The notes under the pieces: generated by a model
Databases searched by the model: none
Told to the model about the DNA's origin: nothing
What the model saw: only the letters and a program-made list of their open reading frames with translations
Shown here: positions 1 through 6,556 of the stretch, piece after piece
How positions within the stretch are numbered: the stretch's first letter is position 1
Layout: each line of letters begins with the position of its first letter
Translations under genes and position numbers: made by a program
Assembly (NCBI GenBank): GCA_007124105.1
Contig: SLFT01000229.1
Coordinates: forward strand, 1-7,393
DNA: 7,393 nucleotides
DNA from: Candidatus Hydrogenedentota bacterium
GTDB taxonomy: Bacteria; Hydrogenedentota; Hydrogenedentia; Hydrogenedentales; CAITNO01
Reading direction: 5' to 3'

Positions 1-79
1 ACTAAAGCGTGAACAACATACGCTATCTTCTTTGCATTTATAATAGAAGATGACCGATAATCTACTACTGTCTGGCTGA

Positions 80-268
80 CGGACGGCATTGGACGCGTCA
101 GACGATGGCGCACAAGCGACTGTCCCTTGTGCCCCAAACGGTACGACTTATTATGCTTGCCACGAGGGAGAGGTTCAAGTTTATGCGCGGTTGTTGTCCT
201 TGTCAGACGCGACGGGGGAGAGGGTGCTCCATATTCCAGGGGCGAAGCAGTTGAACGATGCGCGATTT
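80..268 (+). pseudogene. Truncated copy of the SMP-30/NHL-like propeller segment of the downstream heme protein
   Basis: This stretch resembles nucleotides about 1009-1203 of the large gene downstream. The best part, 201-260 against 1140-1199, matches at 54 of 60 positions by eye, and all six differences are transitions. Translated, it reads LSDATGERVLHIPGAKQLND against LSDATGEGVFHIPGAKQLND. A 6-base in-frame deletion lies just before that block. The 5' portion (80-190) is much more diverged, but GlyAla/IleLeuAspAla and Pro-x-Gly landmarks still line up. Similarity stops near 262-268 and what follows is AT-rich and unlike the gene. A 92-residue frame (89-367) stays open across it, but there is no good ribosome binding site and no complete propeller, so I call it a gene remnant rather than a gene. 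Because most codon differences are synonymous, it probably derives from a paralogue that diverged under selection before being broken. Confidence 0.6.
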
Positions 269-368
269 GTGGTGTGTTGTTCTTTTGCATTTGTCTTCTT
301 GGTAAAGACAGAATCATTCTATTTTGTCCTTTTGAAAAAGATAATTTGTAAGTGTCCAGGCGCTTAAC

Positions 369-445
369 ATATCTGTGTCTATCTGAGGTCAAAAAAAGAA
401 GCCCAAAAGACTTTACCACAGATGAACACAGATTGACACAGATAA
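369..445. repeat. CACAGAT repeat cluster with 10 bp phasing and an inverted arm
   Basis: Three direct CACAGAT units start at 417, 427 and 437, exactly one DNA helical turn apart. A fourth copy lies in inverse orientation at 371-377. The arms 369-385 and 429-445 are an imperfect inverted repeat (15 of 17 positions pair) around a 43-base centre containing an A-tract at 391-397. No gene overlaps it convincingly. I recall CACAGAT-rich spacers from other environmental bacterial genomes, so it may be a dispersed intergenic repeat. A phased protein-binding array is the alternative. Confidence 0.6.
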
Positions 446-511
446 ACAAGAATTCGATTGTATATCTGCGCTGCATGGCGCCACTTCTTCCGGGCGAAGA
501 CCTGGACGAAG

Positions 512-635
512 CGTAGACATCTACACCAGCGTTGCGTTCTATTATACACAGTATGAATTCCGGGTGGCGGAAACACTGCTTTTTTTTTTGAAGGCTGCTC
601 GTTTAACGCAACGCGGCAAGGATGCCGCGTCTACG
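512..635. repeat. Nested inverted-repeat element in the leader of the heme/propeller gene
   Basis: Two sets of arms nest in the right order. The outer pair is CGTAGAC (512-518) with GTCTACG (629-635). The inner pair is a perfect 10-mer, GCGTTGCGTT (529-538) with AACGCAACGC (605-614). Weaker pairing continues outward (ACCTG 500-504 with CAGGT 653-657). Inside are a small hairpin (TTCCG 558-562 with CGGAA 568-572) and a run of ten T at 580-589. A competing 8 bp hairpin, ACGCGGCA/TGCCGCGT with an AGGA loop, occupies 611-630. The element could be a miniature inverted-repeat transposon, a dispersed REP-like repeat, or a structured 5' leader. I cannot tell which. A promoter-like pair (TCTACA 520-525, 17 bp spacer, TATACA 543-548) falls inside it but is weak. 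Confidence 0.5.
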
Positions 636-766
636 ACAGCGCAGTTCTTTTTCAGGTTCAGAGCGGGGTCATGAAGGGCTGGGTGGGTTCACATAATTGT
701 CTCGCTTGTGTTCTTGTGCTATTATTCAGCAGTGAAGCGCAGGCGCTTTTTATTTTTGACAAACGC

Positions 767-772
767 AAAGGA
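767..772 (+). promoter_or_regulatory. Shine-Dalgarno site that decides the start of the heme/propeller gene
   Basis: AAAGGA sits 9 bases before the ATG at 782. It is a better site than anything before the in-frame ATG at 671, where only a GGGG lies close to the start. This supports the shorter 1130-residue protein. Confidence 0.55.
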
Positions 773-781
773 CCATTTCTT

Positions 782-3700
782 ATGAGGCATTTTAACGGCG
801 TAGTTTTCCTGGCGCTGGTTGTTTGTGGCGTTGCCGCCGGGTCGGGGTTGGTTGAGGCGACGCATCTATTGACCCTTGACGGTTTTGCGGCGCCGGAATG
901 TGTTGTTGTTGACCAGGATACGGGTGTGGCTTATGTATCGAATATGAACACGCCCGAGGAGACGTATTGGCAGGATACGGGCGAAGGGTTTATCTCGCGT
1001 CTTGATCGGGACGGCGCATTGGATGCGCTTCGATGGGTTGAGAGTACGGCCGCATTCATTCTGAACCAGCCCAAGGGCATGGCCATCCTTGACGGGCGTT
1101 TGTATGTTGCGGACAACACGCGGCTGTTGTCCTTTTCCCTGTCGGACGCGACGGGGGAGGGGGTGTTCCATATCCCGGGGGCGAAGCAGTTGAACGACGT
1201 GGCGTCGTGGCGTGGCAACGTATACGTGACCGACACGGCCACAGGCAAGATACATCGCGTGGACATCAGCGGCGGCGCGGCCCATGAGACCGTTGCGACA
1301 GTGGAAGGGGTCAACGGCGTCACGGTGCGCGACGGCGTGATGTACGCGGTGTCCTGGACGAACCATGAGATTTTCGAGATAGCGCTGGACGGCGCGCATG
1401 AACCCAAACCCTTTGGCGTTGCGTCCCATTTCACCAACCTTGACGGCATCGAGGTATTGGCCGACGGCTCATTTGTTGTGTCCGATTTCATGGGTCATAA
1501 GATTTCCGTTGTCTCGCCGGACCGCGACACTGTAAAAACGATATACGAATTGAACACACCCGCCGATATTGGGATAGACTTCGCGCGCAACCGGTTGTAT
1601 GTACCGCAATTGGAATCGGACACGGTGGTCGTCCTGTCGCTGGAACGGCCGCGAGACGCGGCATTGCCCCTTTCCAGGGCGCGCGACCGGGAGTTTCACG
1701 AATTGCAGCGCCAGATATTGGATCGTCCCAACTGGGACAACGCCCGTCTGGCCCGCGAGGCGCACCGCCCCGAGTCGCTGGTGCTGGAGACGGACGCTAC
1801 GCCCGTGGACATTGTGTGGCGTCGCGCCTGGGCGCTGCTCGAGCATTTGAAAGTCCTTGACGCCGGGCCTGATCTGTCCGCGCAGGAAGCGGCGCTACAT
1901 GCGCTGAACGATCGCGTGGCCGCGTTACAGGCCGCTACGAACGAAGAAGAGCAGGCGTTGCTGTTGTTGGCGCGGGCGTCCCGTTCCGAGGGGGATAACG
2001 CGCTGTCGCCCGTCGAGGCGGAACAGCGCGACCTTTTCCATGCCATCTGCGCTGTCCGTCGCGAAATCGCCTTTTCCAATCCACTGCTTGATTTTGATCG
2101 CATCCTGTTTTTGAAACGGCACAAGTCCATTTTCGAACACATGTGCGATCAATACTATGGCATAGCGGCGCGTCCCGGTGGCGGCCTTTACATTCTTGAG
2201 GATGCCTTCACCGACGCGCCCCGGGCGAAGAATGTGTTGGCTGACGCGGTGGTGGAGCGGGGCCGTCTGCGCGGCGAGCGGCTGCGCGGCGGCATCAGTC
2301 CGGCGACATTATATTATGACGGCGAGGGCCATTTGACGGAATCATGCGACCCCCACGGCGGCGCGTTTCTGTCGCCTGACTTGTCTTACGACGGAAAACA
2401 GATTCTGTTCTCGTATGTGGAATGCCGGGGCGATACGCGGCATAGCTACCGCACAGAGGACCCGGGCGACTATTGGGTGAACCCCTGGGATCCGGGCCGG
2501 GCCTATCACGTGTTCAAGGTGAATGTGGACGGCACGGGCCTTGCGCAATTGACGGACGGCCCCTGGAACGACCTGCATCCCTGCTGGCTGCCCGACGGTC
2601 GTGTGGCCTTCATCTCCGAGCGACGGGGCGGTTTCCTGCGCTGCGGCCGCGTATGTCCGACATACACCATGTACCAGATGAACGACGACGGCGGTTTTAT
2701 CCGTCCGCTCAGTTACCATGAAACCCACGAATGGCTGCCCAGCGTGGACAACAACGGCATGATCGTGTACACGCGCTGGGACTATGTGGACCGGGACAGC
2801 GACATTGCCCATCATCTATGGTTGAAATATCCCGACGGTCGCGACCCGCGCGGCCCACACGGCAATTATCCGCGTGTTCGCGAGCATCGCCCGTGGATGC
2901 AGATGTCGCTGCGCGCCATCCCCGGTTCGCACAAGTACCTTGCGACAGCGGCGACCCATCACGGCCAGCACTTCGGTTCGCTTATTACCATAGATTTGCA
3001 CATCGAAGACGATCACGAAACGAGTCAGATTCGGCGCGTTACGCCGGAAACGATGTTCCCCGAATCGGAATCCGCGCCGGGCATCCCGTTTCAGCCGCGC
3101 GGTCGCGGGGGCGACGGCCAGGTATACGGCACGCCGTGGCCGCTGAGCGAGGACTTTTATCTGGCCGTGTATGATCCCGGACAACAGCACCATGCCCTGT
3201 ATCTCGTGGACGGGTTCGGCAACCGCGAACTGATATATTGGGATCCGGACATTGCGTGTTCCGACCCGATCCCGCTGAAACCGCGTCCCATGCCGCCCGT
3301 GATCCCCGTGCAGACACACTACGCGGAAAGCGAAGCGGAACAACCCCGTACGGGCACCATCTCCGTGATGAACATTTACGACGCGCTTCATCCCTGGCCC
3401 GAGGAGACACAATTGAAGGAGTTGCGCATGATACAGCTCTTCGCCAAGTCCACGCCCGCGCCTGGCGACCCTGATATTGGCGCGGGCGATCAATCAAATG
3501 CGCGCGGCTCGCTGGGCACCGTGCCCATCGAGGCGGACGGCAGCGTATATTTTGAAGCGCCCGCGGGCATCACCTTCTATTTTCAGGCGCTGGACGAAGA
3601 CGGGCTGGCTGTCCAGACCATGCGCTCGGCCACATACCTCCACCCGGGCGAGCATTTATCCTGCGCGGGCTGTCACGAACCGAAGCAGGCCGCGCCGCCG

Positions 3701-4174
3701 CCGCCATCAGAGCTGCCTCTGGCGCTGCGCAAGCCACCCGCGCAATTAACGCCCGAGCCCGAGGGCGCGTATCCGCTCCAATTCTCGCGGCTGGTGCAAC
3801 CCGTGCTCGACGCCAAATGCGTGGCCTGTCATGACCGTGAAGACGACGCGCCCAGCCTTGACGGCAACACCTTCGGCGAGCATGGCTGGTCGCAGGCGTT
3901 TCATTCCCTGGCGCCCTTCGCCTGGATGAAACATGGCGGCAATTTCACGGGCATACAGCGGAACAAGACCTCATACTCGATTCCGGGCGACGTGGGCGCG
4001 CGCGCCTCGAAATTGTTCGCGATGCTTGACGCGGGCCATCACGATGTGGAACTGAGTCAGGAAGAATTGCGACGCATCACCTTGTGGCTCGACGGGAACA
4101 GCGTGTTCTACGGCGCGTACCACGACATTGTGGCCCAGGCGCAAGGCGAACGGGTGTTGCCGCATCTTGAATAG
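782..4174 (+). CDS. Secreted double-propeller protein with HzsA-like di-heme cytochrome c domain
   Basis: This is a predicted exported protein of 1130 residues, related in its C-terminal two thirds to the hydrazine synthase alpha subunit-like family seen in many Planctomycetes-type bacteria. Residues 1-26 form a signal peptide (hydrophobic core 7-23, likely cut after Val-Glu-Ala). About 27-290 is an SMP-30/NHL-like beta-propeller. About 291-420 is a charged helical linker. Residues 421-460 carry the family block with KRH and MCDQYYG. About 525-850 has TolB/WD40-type repeats (SPDLSYDGKQILFS and similar). About 905-1115 is the cytochrome-like domain, with CAGCH at 961-965 and CVACH at 1013-1017, so two covalent c-type hemes are expected. 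It ends with a WLDGNSVFYGAYHD motif. Redox or electron-transfer work in the periplasm is inferred, and the substrate is unknown. Hydrazine synthesis is unlikely, since no HzsB/HzsC-like gene is visible here. An in-frame ATG at 671 would add a second signal-like segment. Confidence 0.88.
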   Translation: MRHFNGVVFLALVVCGVAAGSGLVEATHLLTLDGFAAPECVVVDQDTGVAYVSNMNTPEETYWQDTGEGFISRLDRDGALDALRWVESTAAFILNQPKGMAILDGRLYVADNTRLLSFSLSDATGEGVFHIPGAKQLNDVASWRGNVYVTDTATGKIHRVDISGGAAHETVATVEGVNGVTVRDGVMYAVSWTNHEIFEIALDGAHEPKPFGVASHFTNLDGIEVLADGSFVVSDFMGHKISVVSPDRDTVKTIYELNTPADIGIDFARNRLYVPQLESDTVVVLSLERPRDAALPLSRARDREFHELQRQILDRPNWDNARLAREAHRPESLVLETDATPVDIVWRRAWALLEHLKVLDAGPDLSAQEAALHALNDRVAALQAATNEEEQALLLLARASRSEGDNALSPVEAEQRDLFHAICAVRREIAFSNPLLDFDRILFLKRHKSIFEHMCDQYYGIAARPGGGLYILEDAFTDAPRAKNVLADAVVERGRLRGERLRGGISPATLYYDGEGHLTESCDPHGGAFLSPDLSYDGKQILFSYVECRGDTRHSYRTEDPGDYWVNPWDPGRAYHVFKVNVDGTGLAQLTDGPWNDLHPCWLPDGRVAFISERRGGFLRCGRVCPTYTMYQMNDDGGFIRPLSYHETHEWLPSVDNNGMIVYTRWDYVDRDSDIAHHLWLKYPDGRDPRGPHGNYPRVREHRPWMQMSLRAIPGSHKYLATAATHHGQHFGSLITIDLHIEDDHETSQIRRVTPETMFPESESAPGIPFQPRGRGGDGQVYGTPWPLSEDFYLAVYDPGQQHHALYLVDGFGNRELIYWDPDIACSDPIPLKPRPMPPVIPVQTHYAESEAEQPRTGTISVMNIYDALHPWPEETQLKELRMIQLFAKSTPAPGDPDIGAGDQSNARGSLGTVPIEADGSVYFEAPAGITFYFQALDEDGLAVQTMRSATYLHPGEHLSCAGCHEPKQAAPPPPSELPLALRKPPAQLTPEPEGAYPLQFSRLVQPVLDAKCVACHDREDDAPSLDGNTFGEHGWSQAFHSLAPFAWMKHGGNFTGIQRNKTSYSIPGDVGARASKLFAMLDAGHHDVELSQEELRRITLWLDGNSVFYGAYHDIVAQAQGERVLPHLE

Positions 4175-4320
4175 AGGGACTAGCCCGGATATTTCACCGG
4201 ATTTCTGTTGCGCCTGCGAATCGTATGCTATATCAGCACTTTGCTTGCCCACCGACTTCGACGTGTTTCAACACGCTATCAACTGGCGGCTGACGGGGCC
4301 GCAACAAACCCGAGCGCCAA
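4175..4320. other. Convergent intergenic gap with small hairpins
   Basis: This is the 146 bp spacer between the ends of the heme/propeller gene and thrC. It holds CGTGT/ACACG with a TTCA loop (4262-4275) and GCGGC/GCCGC with a 7-base loop (4286-4302). Neither is followed by a T-run on either strand, so neither is a convincing intrinsic terminator, though either could contribute to termination. The start of the gap (about 4184-4245) does not look like decayed coding sequence and might be the end of a dispersed element. That is only a suspicion. Confidence 0.3.
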
Positions 4321-5559
4321 TTACCCCAGATTCAACAGATTTTCGAGCGCGCCCATGTCCGCCGGAATATGCGGCGGGGCGTCGGTTTCAACTATCTGTT
4401 TTCCCGCCAGGTCTTTCATGCCGTTGCCTGTGAGAATACAACATACAGTTGCTCCTTCGAACAGGGCGGCGTTGCCCTGGAGGGCGGCGACAACCACCGC
4501 GCTGGTGAGCTCGCACAGCAGCCCTTCGGCCCCGGCCAGGGCACCGACGCCATTTTTGATGGCGTCATCGTCCACGGCGATGGCGACCCCGTTTGTTTCG
4601 CGCAGGGCGGGCAGGGCGGTATGACCGTCAAAGAGGATGTCGTCCGCAATGCCGCCCGCCACCGTGTCCGGGTTCTCCCAAGGGTGACACAGGCTTTCCT
4701 GAAAATCCCAACGCATTTCCATCGCCTGTTTAAGCGGCGCGCATCCGGCGGCCTGCACACCGGCAAGCCTGGGCAGTTTCTTGATGAAGCCCATGCGTTT
4801 CAAATCGAGCAGTCCGCGCCACACGCCGCCGATCAGTCCGCCGCCGCCCACGGGCGCAAGTATCCAGTCTGGCATGGCTTCGGCGCCGTATTGCTGAAAC
4901 AGTTCGTAGGCAATCGTCTTCGCGCCCTCTACGTTATACGGATCATACATGCCCGCCGTGGACAGATGCGCCCACCCAAAGGACTGACATGCCTGGATAC
5001 ACAGGGAGAACACCTCACTGGGATACGGCGAATCCACACATATTACCCGCGCGCCATAGGCGGCGGCCTGCGCAATCTTGCCCGCGCCGGCCTGGCCGTG
5101 CATGAACAATATGGCATTTATCCCCGCTCGCGCCGCATAAGCCGCGGTCGCCACGGCGACATTGCCCGAGGATACCACGGCGACCGTGTCCATGCCCCGC
5201 TCGCGGGCATGACTAATGGCTACCGACAACTGCCGGTCCTTGAAGGAACCAGTGGGATTCACCATCTCGTTCTTGATGCGCAAACCGCCCAACCGCAGCC
5301 GAGCCCCCAGGCGGGGCGCGTCCACCAGCGGCGTGGCCCCTTCGCCCAGGCTGGTAACCATCTGCGGATCACTGACGGGCAACAAGGGCAGATAATGCCA
5401 CAGCGACGCTGGCGGCGTTCTCATGGCAGCGTCCGTCATCGCGCCCAACGCGCGCAATGAAAGCGGGTCGCCGCAGACCGGACACTGGAACTGATCAGAC
5501 AAGGGACAGGTATGACCGCAGGAATAGCAGTGATATTCAAAAGATGATGTGTTGTTCAT
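4321..5559 (-). CDS. thrC: Threonine synthase, PLP-dependent, with N-terminal zinc ribbon
   Basis: The 412-residue enzyme converts O-phospho-L-homoserine to L-threonine and phosphate, the last step of threonine synthesis in the cytoplasm. It belongs to fold-type II PLP enzymes. Visible motifs are NPTGSFKDRQ with the Schiff-base lysine at 107, SSGN at 130-133, the phosphate-binding glycine loop PVGGGGLIGG (G238-241), and TGNGMKD at 377-383 near the cofactor ring. The last motif favours threonine synthase over threonine dehydratase or cysteine synthase. The first 30 residues contain CxxC pairs at 11/14 and 26/29, a probable zinc ribbon as in many archaeal/plant-type ThrC proteins. The length is normal for the family. 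The start is the ATG at 5559, with a weak GGGA-type ribosome site just before it. No hom or thrB neighbour is visible, so it seems to stand alone. Convergent with the heme protein, divergent from the small gene pair. Confidence 0.93.
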   Translation of the reverse strand: MNNTSSFEYHCYSCGHTCPLSDQFQCPVCGDPLSLRALGAMTDAAMRTPPASLWHYLPLLPVSDPQMVTSLGEGATPLVDAPRLGARLRLGGLRIKNEMVNPTGSFKDRQLSVAISHARERGMDTVAVVSSGNVAVATAAYAARAGINAILFMHGQAGAGKIAQAAAYGARVICVDSPYPSEVFSLCIQACQSFGWAHLSTAGMYDPYNVEGAKTIAYELFQQYGAEAMPDWILAPVGGGGLIGGVWRGLLDLKRMGFIKKLPRLAGVQAAGCAPLKQAMEMRWDFQESLCHPWENPDTVAGGIADDILFDGHTALPALRETNGVAIAVDDDAIKNGVGALAGAEGLLCELTSAVVVAALQGNAALFEGATVCCILTGNGMKDLAGKQIVETDAPPHIPADMGALENLLNLG

Positions 5560-5592
5560 AATGATTTCCCGTGACGCAGGTAGTTGTAGACA

Positions 5593-5621
5593 ATCGTAAT
5601 ACTCGGGTTATGATAACGCAA
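5593..5621 (-). promoter_or_regulatory. Possible thrC promoter
   Basis: On the minus strand, TTGCGT (5621-5616) and TACGAT (5598-5593) are separated by 17 bp and would place transcription about 25-30 bases before the thrC ATG. Both boxes are imperfect. The spacer contains an 11 bp palindrome, GTTATGATAAC (5607-5617), a possible operator. Confidence 0.25.
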
Positions 5622-5667
5622 CGGGGCGGTTTAATGCATGAGACGCCGCGACAGCTGGATACCTTTG

Positions 5668-5703
5668 TATTGACCTTATTGACCCTATTGACCTTATTGA
5701 CGG
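5668..5703. repeat. Four-copy 9 bp tandem repeat
   Basis: The units TATTGACCT, TATTGACCC, TATTGACCT and TATTGACGG run head to tail without gaps. The array lies in the divergent region, 109 bp from the thrC start. Because 9 is a multiple of three, it gives apparent repeated residues (Leu-Thr-Leu or Val-Asn-Lys) in open frames on either strand. Those frames have no other sign of being genes. It may be a slippage-made minisatellite or an iterated binding site. Confidence 0.85.
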
Positions 5704-5813
5704 GATGGATGCATTGGAATCTCGGTGAAGGGCAATGGACGGAACGACAGAGAGAACGTATTCGTTCTTGTTGGATTATGGGCCTCATCCATGCACGATT
5801 GTCGCCTGTTTTC

Positions 5814-5852
5814 TTGCACCCCGCAGGCGTATTCCTTTATAGTTACACTATA
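5814..5852 (+). promoter_or_regulatory. Candidate promoter with overlapping palindromic operator
   Basis: TTGCAC (5814-5819) and TATAGT (5838-5843) have an 18 bp spacer and point toward the small gene pair beginning at 5925. The -10 box forms the left arm of a perfect palindrome, TATAGTTACACTATA (5838-5852: 6 bp arms, 3 bp centre). A repressor bound there would block the promoter, which would suit an autoregulated toxin-antitoxin-like unit. The -35 matches only 3 of 6 consensus bases, so the promoter call is tentative. The palindrome itself is certain. Confidence 0.35.
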
Positions 5853-5911
5853 CGCGGCAACCGCTGTAAACGTTGAAAACGGCCTGGTTGCGGCGAATGA
5901 ATCTGGTTGTC

Positions 5912-5916
5912 AGGAA
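5912..5916 (+). promoter_or_regulatory. Shine-Dalgarno site selecting the ATG at 5925
   Basis: AGGAA lies 8 bases before the ATG at 5925. An upstream in-frame ATG at 5907 has no such site and would itself overlap this one, so 5925 is preferred. Confidence 0.6.
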
Positions 5917-5924
5917 CCCGCATC

Positions 5925-6161
5925 ATGACTCACGCTGAACTGGAAAATACCCGCGCCATTGACGCGTTAAAGATAGACCGTTCTGTTATTACCACGGCAA
6001 GCCTCCACGATGAATCCGATGAAAAGGCTTATTGGCTGAGCAGAACGCCCGAGGAGCGGCTCGAGGCGCTGGAACTTTACCGACAGATTGCGTACGGCTA
6101 TGATCCGAATACCCTCCGATTTCAAAGAGTTCTTGAGGTTGCTGAATTCCCGGTCCGTTGA
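5925..6161 (+). CDS. Small acidic protein paired with nucleotidyltransferase (putative antitoxin-like partner)
   Basis: A 78-residue soluble protein with no signal peptide or membrane segment. The N-terminal 30 residues include LKIDRSVITTASL. Next comes an acidic stretch, DESDEKAYWLSRTPEERLEA, then a predicted helix, LELYRQIAYGYD. From memory, small proteins with the pattern AYW-(L)SR-TPxERL-E, RQI-YGYDP, RLQRVLEV occur directly ahead of genes like the next one. I could not check this against a database. Its last 62 bases overlap the next gene in another frame, implying translational coupling. The biochemical role is unknown. An antitoxin or regulatory partner of the nucleotidyltransferase is a reasonable guess from context. 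Confidence 0.7.
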   Translation: MTHAELENTRAIDALKIDRSVITTASLHDESDEKAYWLSRTPEERLEALELYRQIAYGYDPNTLRFQRVLEVAEFPVR

Positions 6162-6543
6162 GTATATGCTCATTGGCTGTTACGCGGTAGGATTTCACGG
6201 CTATCCGCGCCCCACGGGCGATATGGATATCTGGATATCCAGGAGTTCAGAAAATGCGGCACGTGTTGTCCGGGCACTCGTAGACTTTGGTTTTGAGCCG
6301 TCCCAGGCATCAGCCGCGTTATTTACGCAACCCGATCAAATCATTCGCATGGGAATGCCGCCGTTGCGTCTGGTGATACTGACATCCGTTTCAGGGCTGG
6401 ATTTTGGGTTATGTTACCCGCGACGCATTGTCGCGGAAATAGACAGCGTTGCCATATCAATAATAAGTCGCGAAGATTTGCGGATAAACAAAAGGGCGAG
6501 CGGTCGTTACAAAGATTTGGACGACCTTGAGCAACTGACATGA
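6100..6543 (+). CDS. Small nucleotidyltransferase-fold protein (AbiEii/MNT-like)
   Basis: A 147-residue cytoplasmic protein with the minimal nucleotidyltransferase fold. After an N-terminal helix (DFKEFLRLLNS) comes the strand-turn YMLIGCYAVGFHGYPRPTGD, then the metal-binding Asp-x-Asp (D41, D43) in GDMDIWI. Late signatures are RMGMPPLRLVILTSVSGLDF and the C-terminal INKRASGRYKDLDDLEQL, typical of this stand-alone group. Family members usually have Gly-Gly in the first motif and an acidic residue in the strand before LTS. Here these are Gly-Cys (G26, C27) and Val92, so activity may be lost or changed. The ATG at 6100 is chosen because MIRIPSDF matches the expected N-terminus. It has no clear ribosome site, consistent with coupling to the overlapping upstream gene. 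An in-frame TTG at 6088 is the alternative. Likely role: nucleotide or protein nucleotidylation in a toxin-antitoxin-like pair, inferred only. Confidence 0.8.
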   Translation: MIRIPSDFKEFLRLLNSRSVEYMLIGCYAVGFHGYPRPTGDMDIWISRSSENAARVVRALVDFGFEPSQASAALFTQPDQIIRMGMPPLRLVILTSVSGLDFGLCYPRRIVAEIDSVAISIISREDLRINKRASGRYKDLDDLEQLT

Positions 6544-6556
6544 GAAGACGCACATG

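Noticed and set aside
39..44. Perfect TATAAT hexamer near the window start
   Set aside because: No acceptable -35 box lies 16-19 bp upstream, and it leads only into the broken gene fragment. It also lies in the loop of a 7 bp inverted repeat (25-31 with 45-51).
558..589. Hairpin plus T10 run resembling a terminator
   Set aside because: The stem is only 5 bp and seven bases separate it from the T-run. There is no gene upstream that clearly needs it.
756..761. Perfect TTGACA before the heme-protein start
   Set aside because: The matching -10 would fall on or beyond the ATG at 782 and no good hexamer is there.
866..1491. Two overlapping minus-strand open frames inside the propeller gene
   Set aside because: They are shadows of the plus-strand propeller coding region and have no recognisable motifs or start signals.
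782..4174. Assignment as true hydrazine synthase alpha subunit (hzsA)
   Set aside because: The extra N-terminal propeller, the linker, and the absence of beta/gamma subunit genes make a general HzsA-like family label safer.
4369..5460. 363-codon plus-strand open frame
   Set aside because: It lies antisense to thrC, whose motifs are unmistakable. The plus-strand translation shows no family features and reflects the high GC content.
5571..5876. 101-codon plus-strand frame and overlapping minus-strand frame across the tandem repeat
   Set aside because: The frames are kept open by the 9 bp repeat, and the composition looks non-coding. No ribosome site or homology-like motif is seen.
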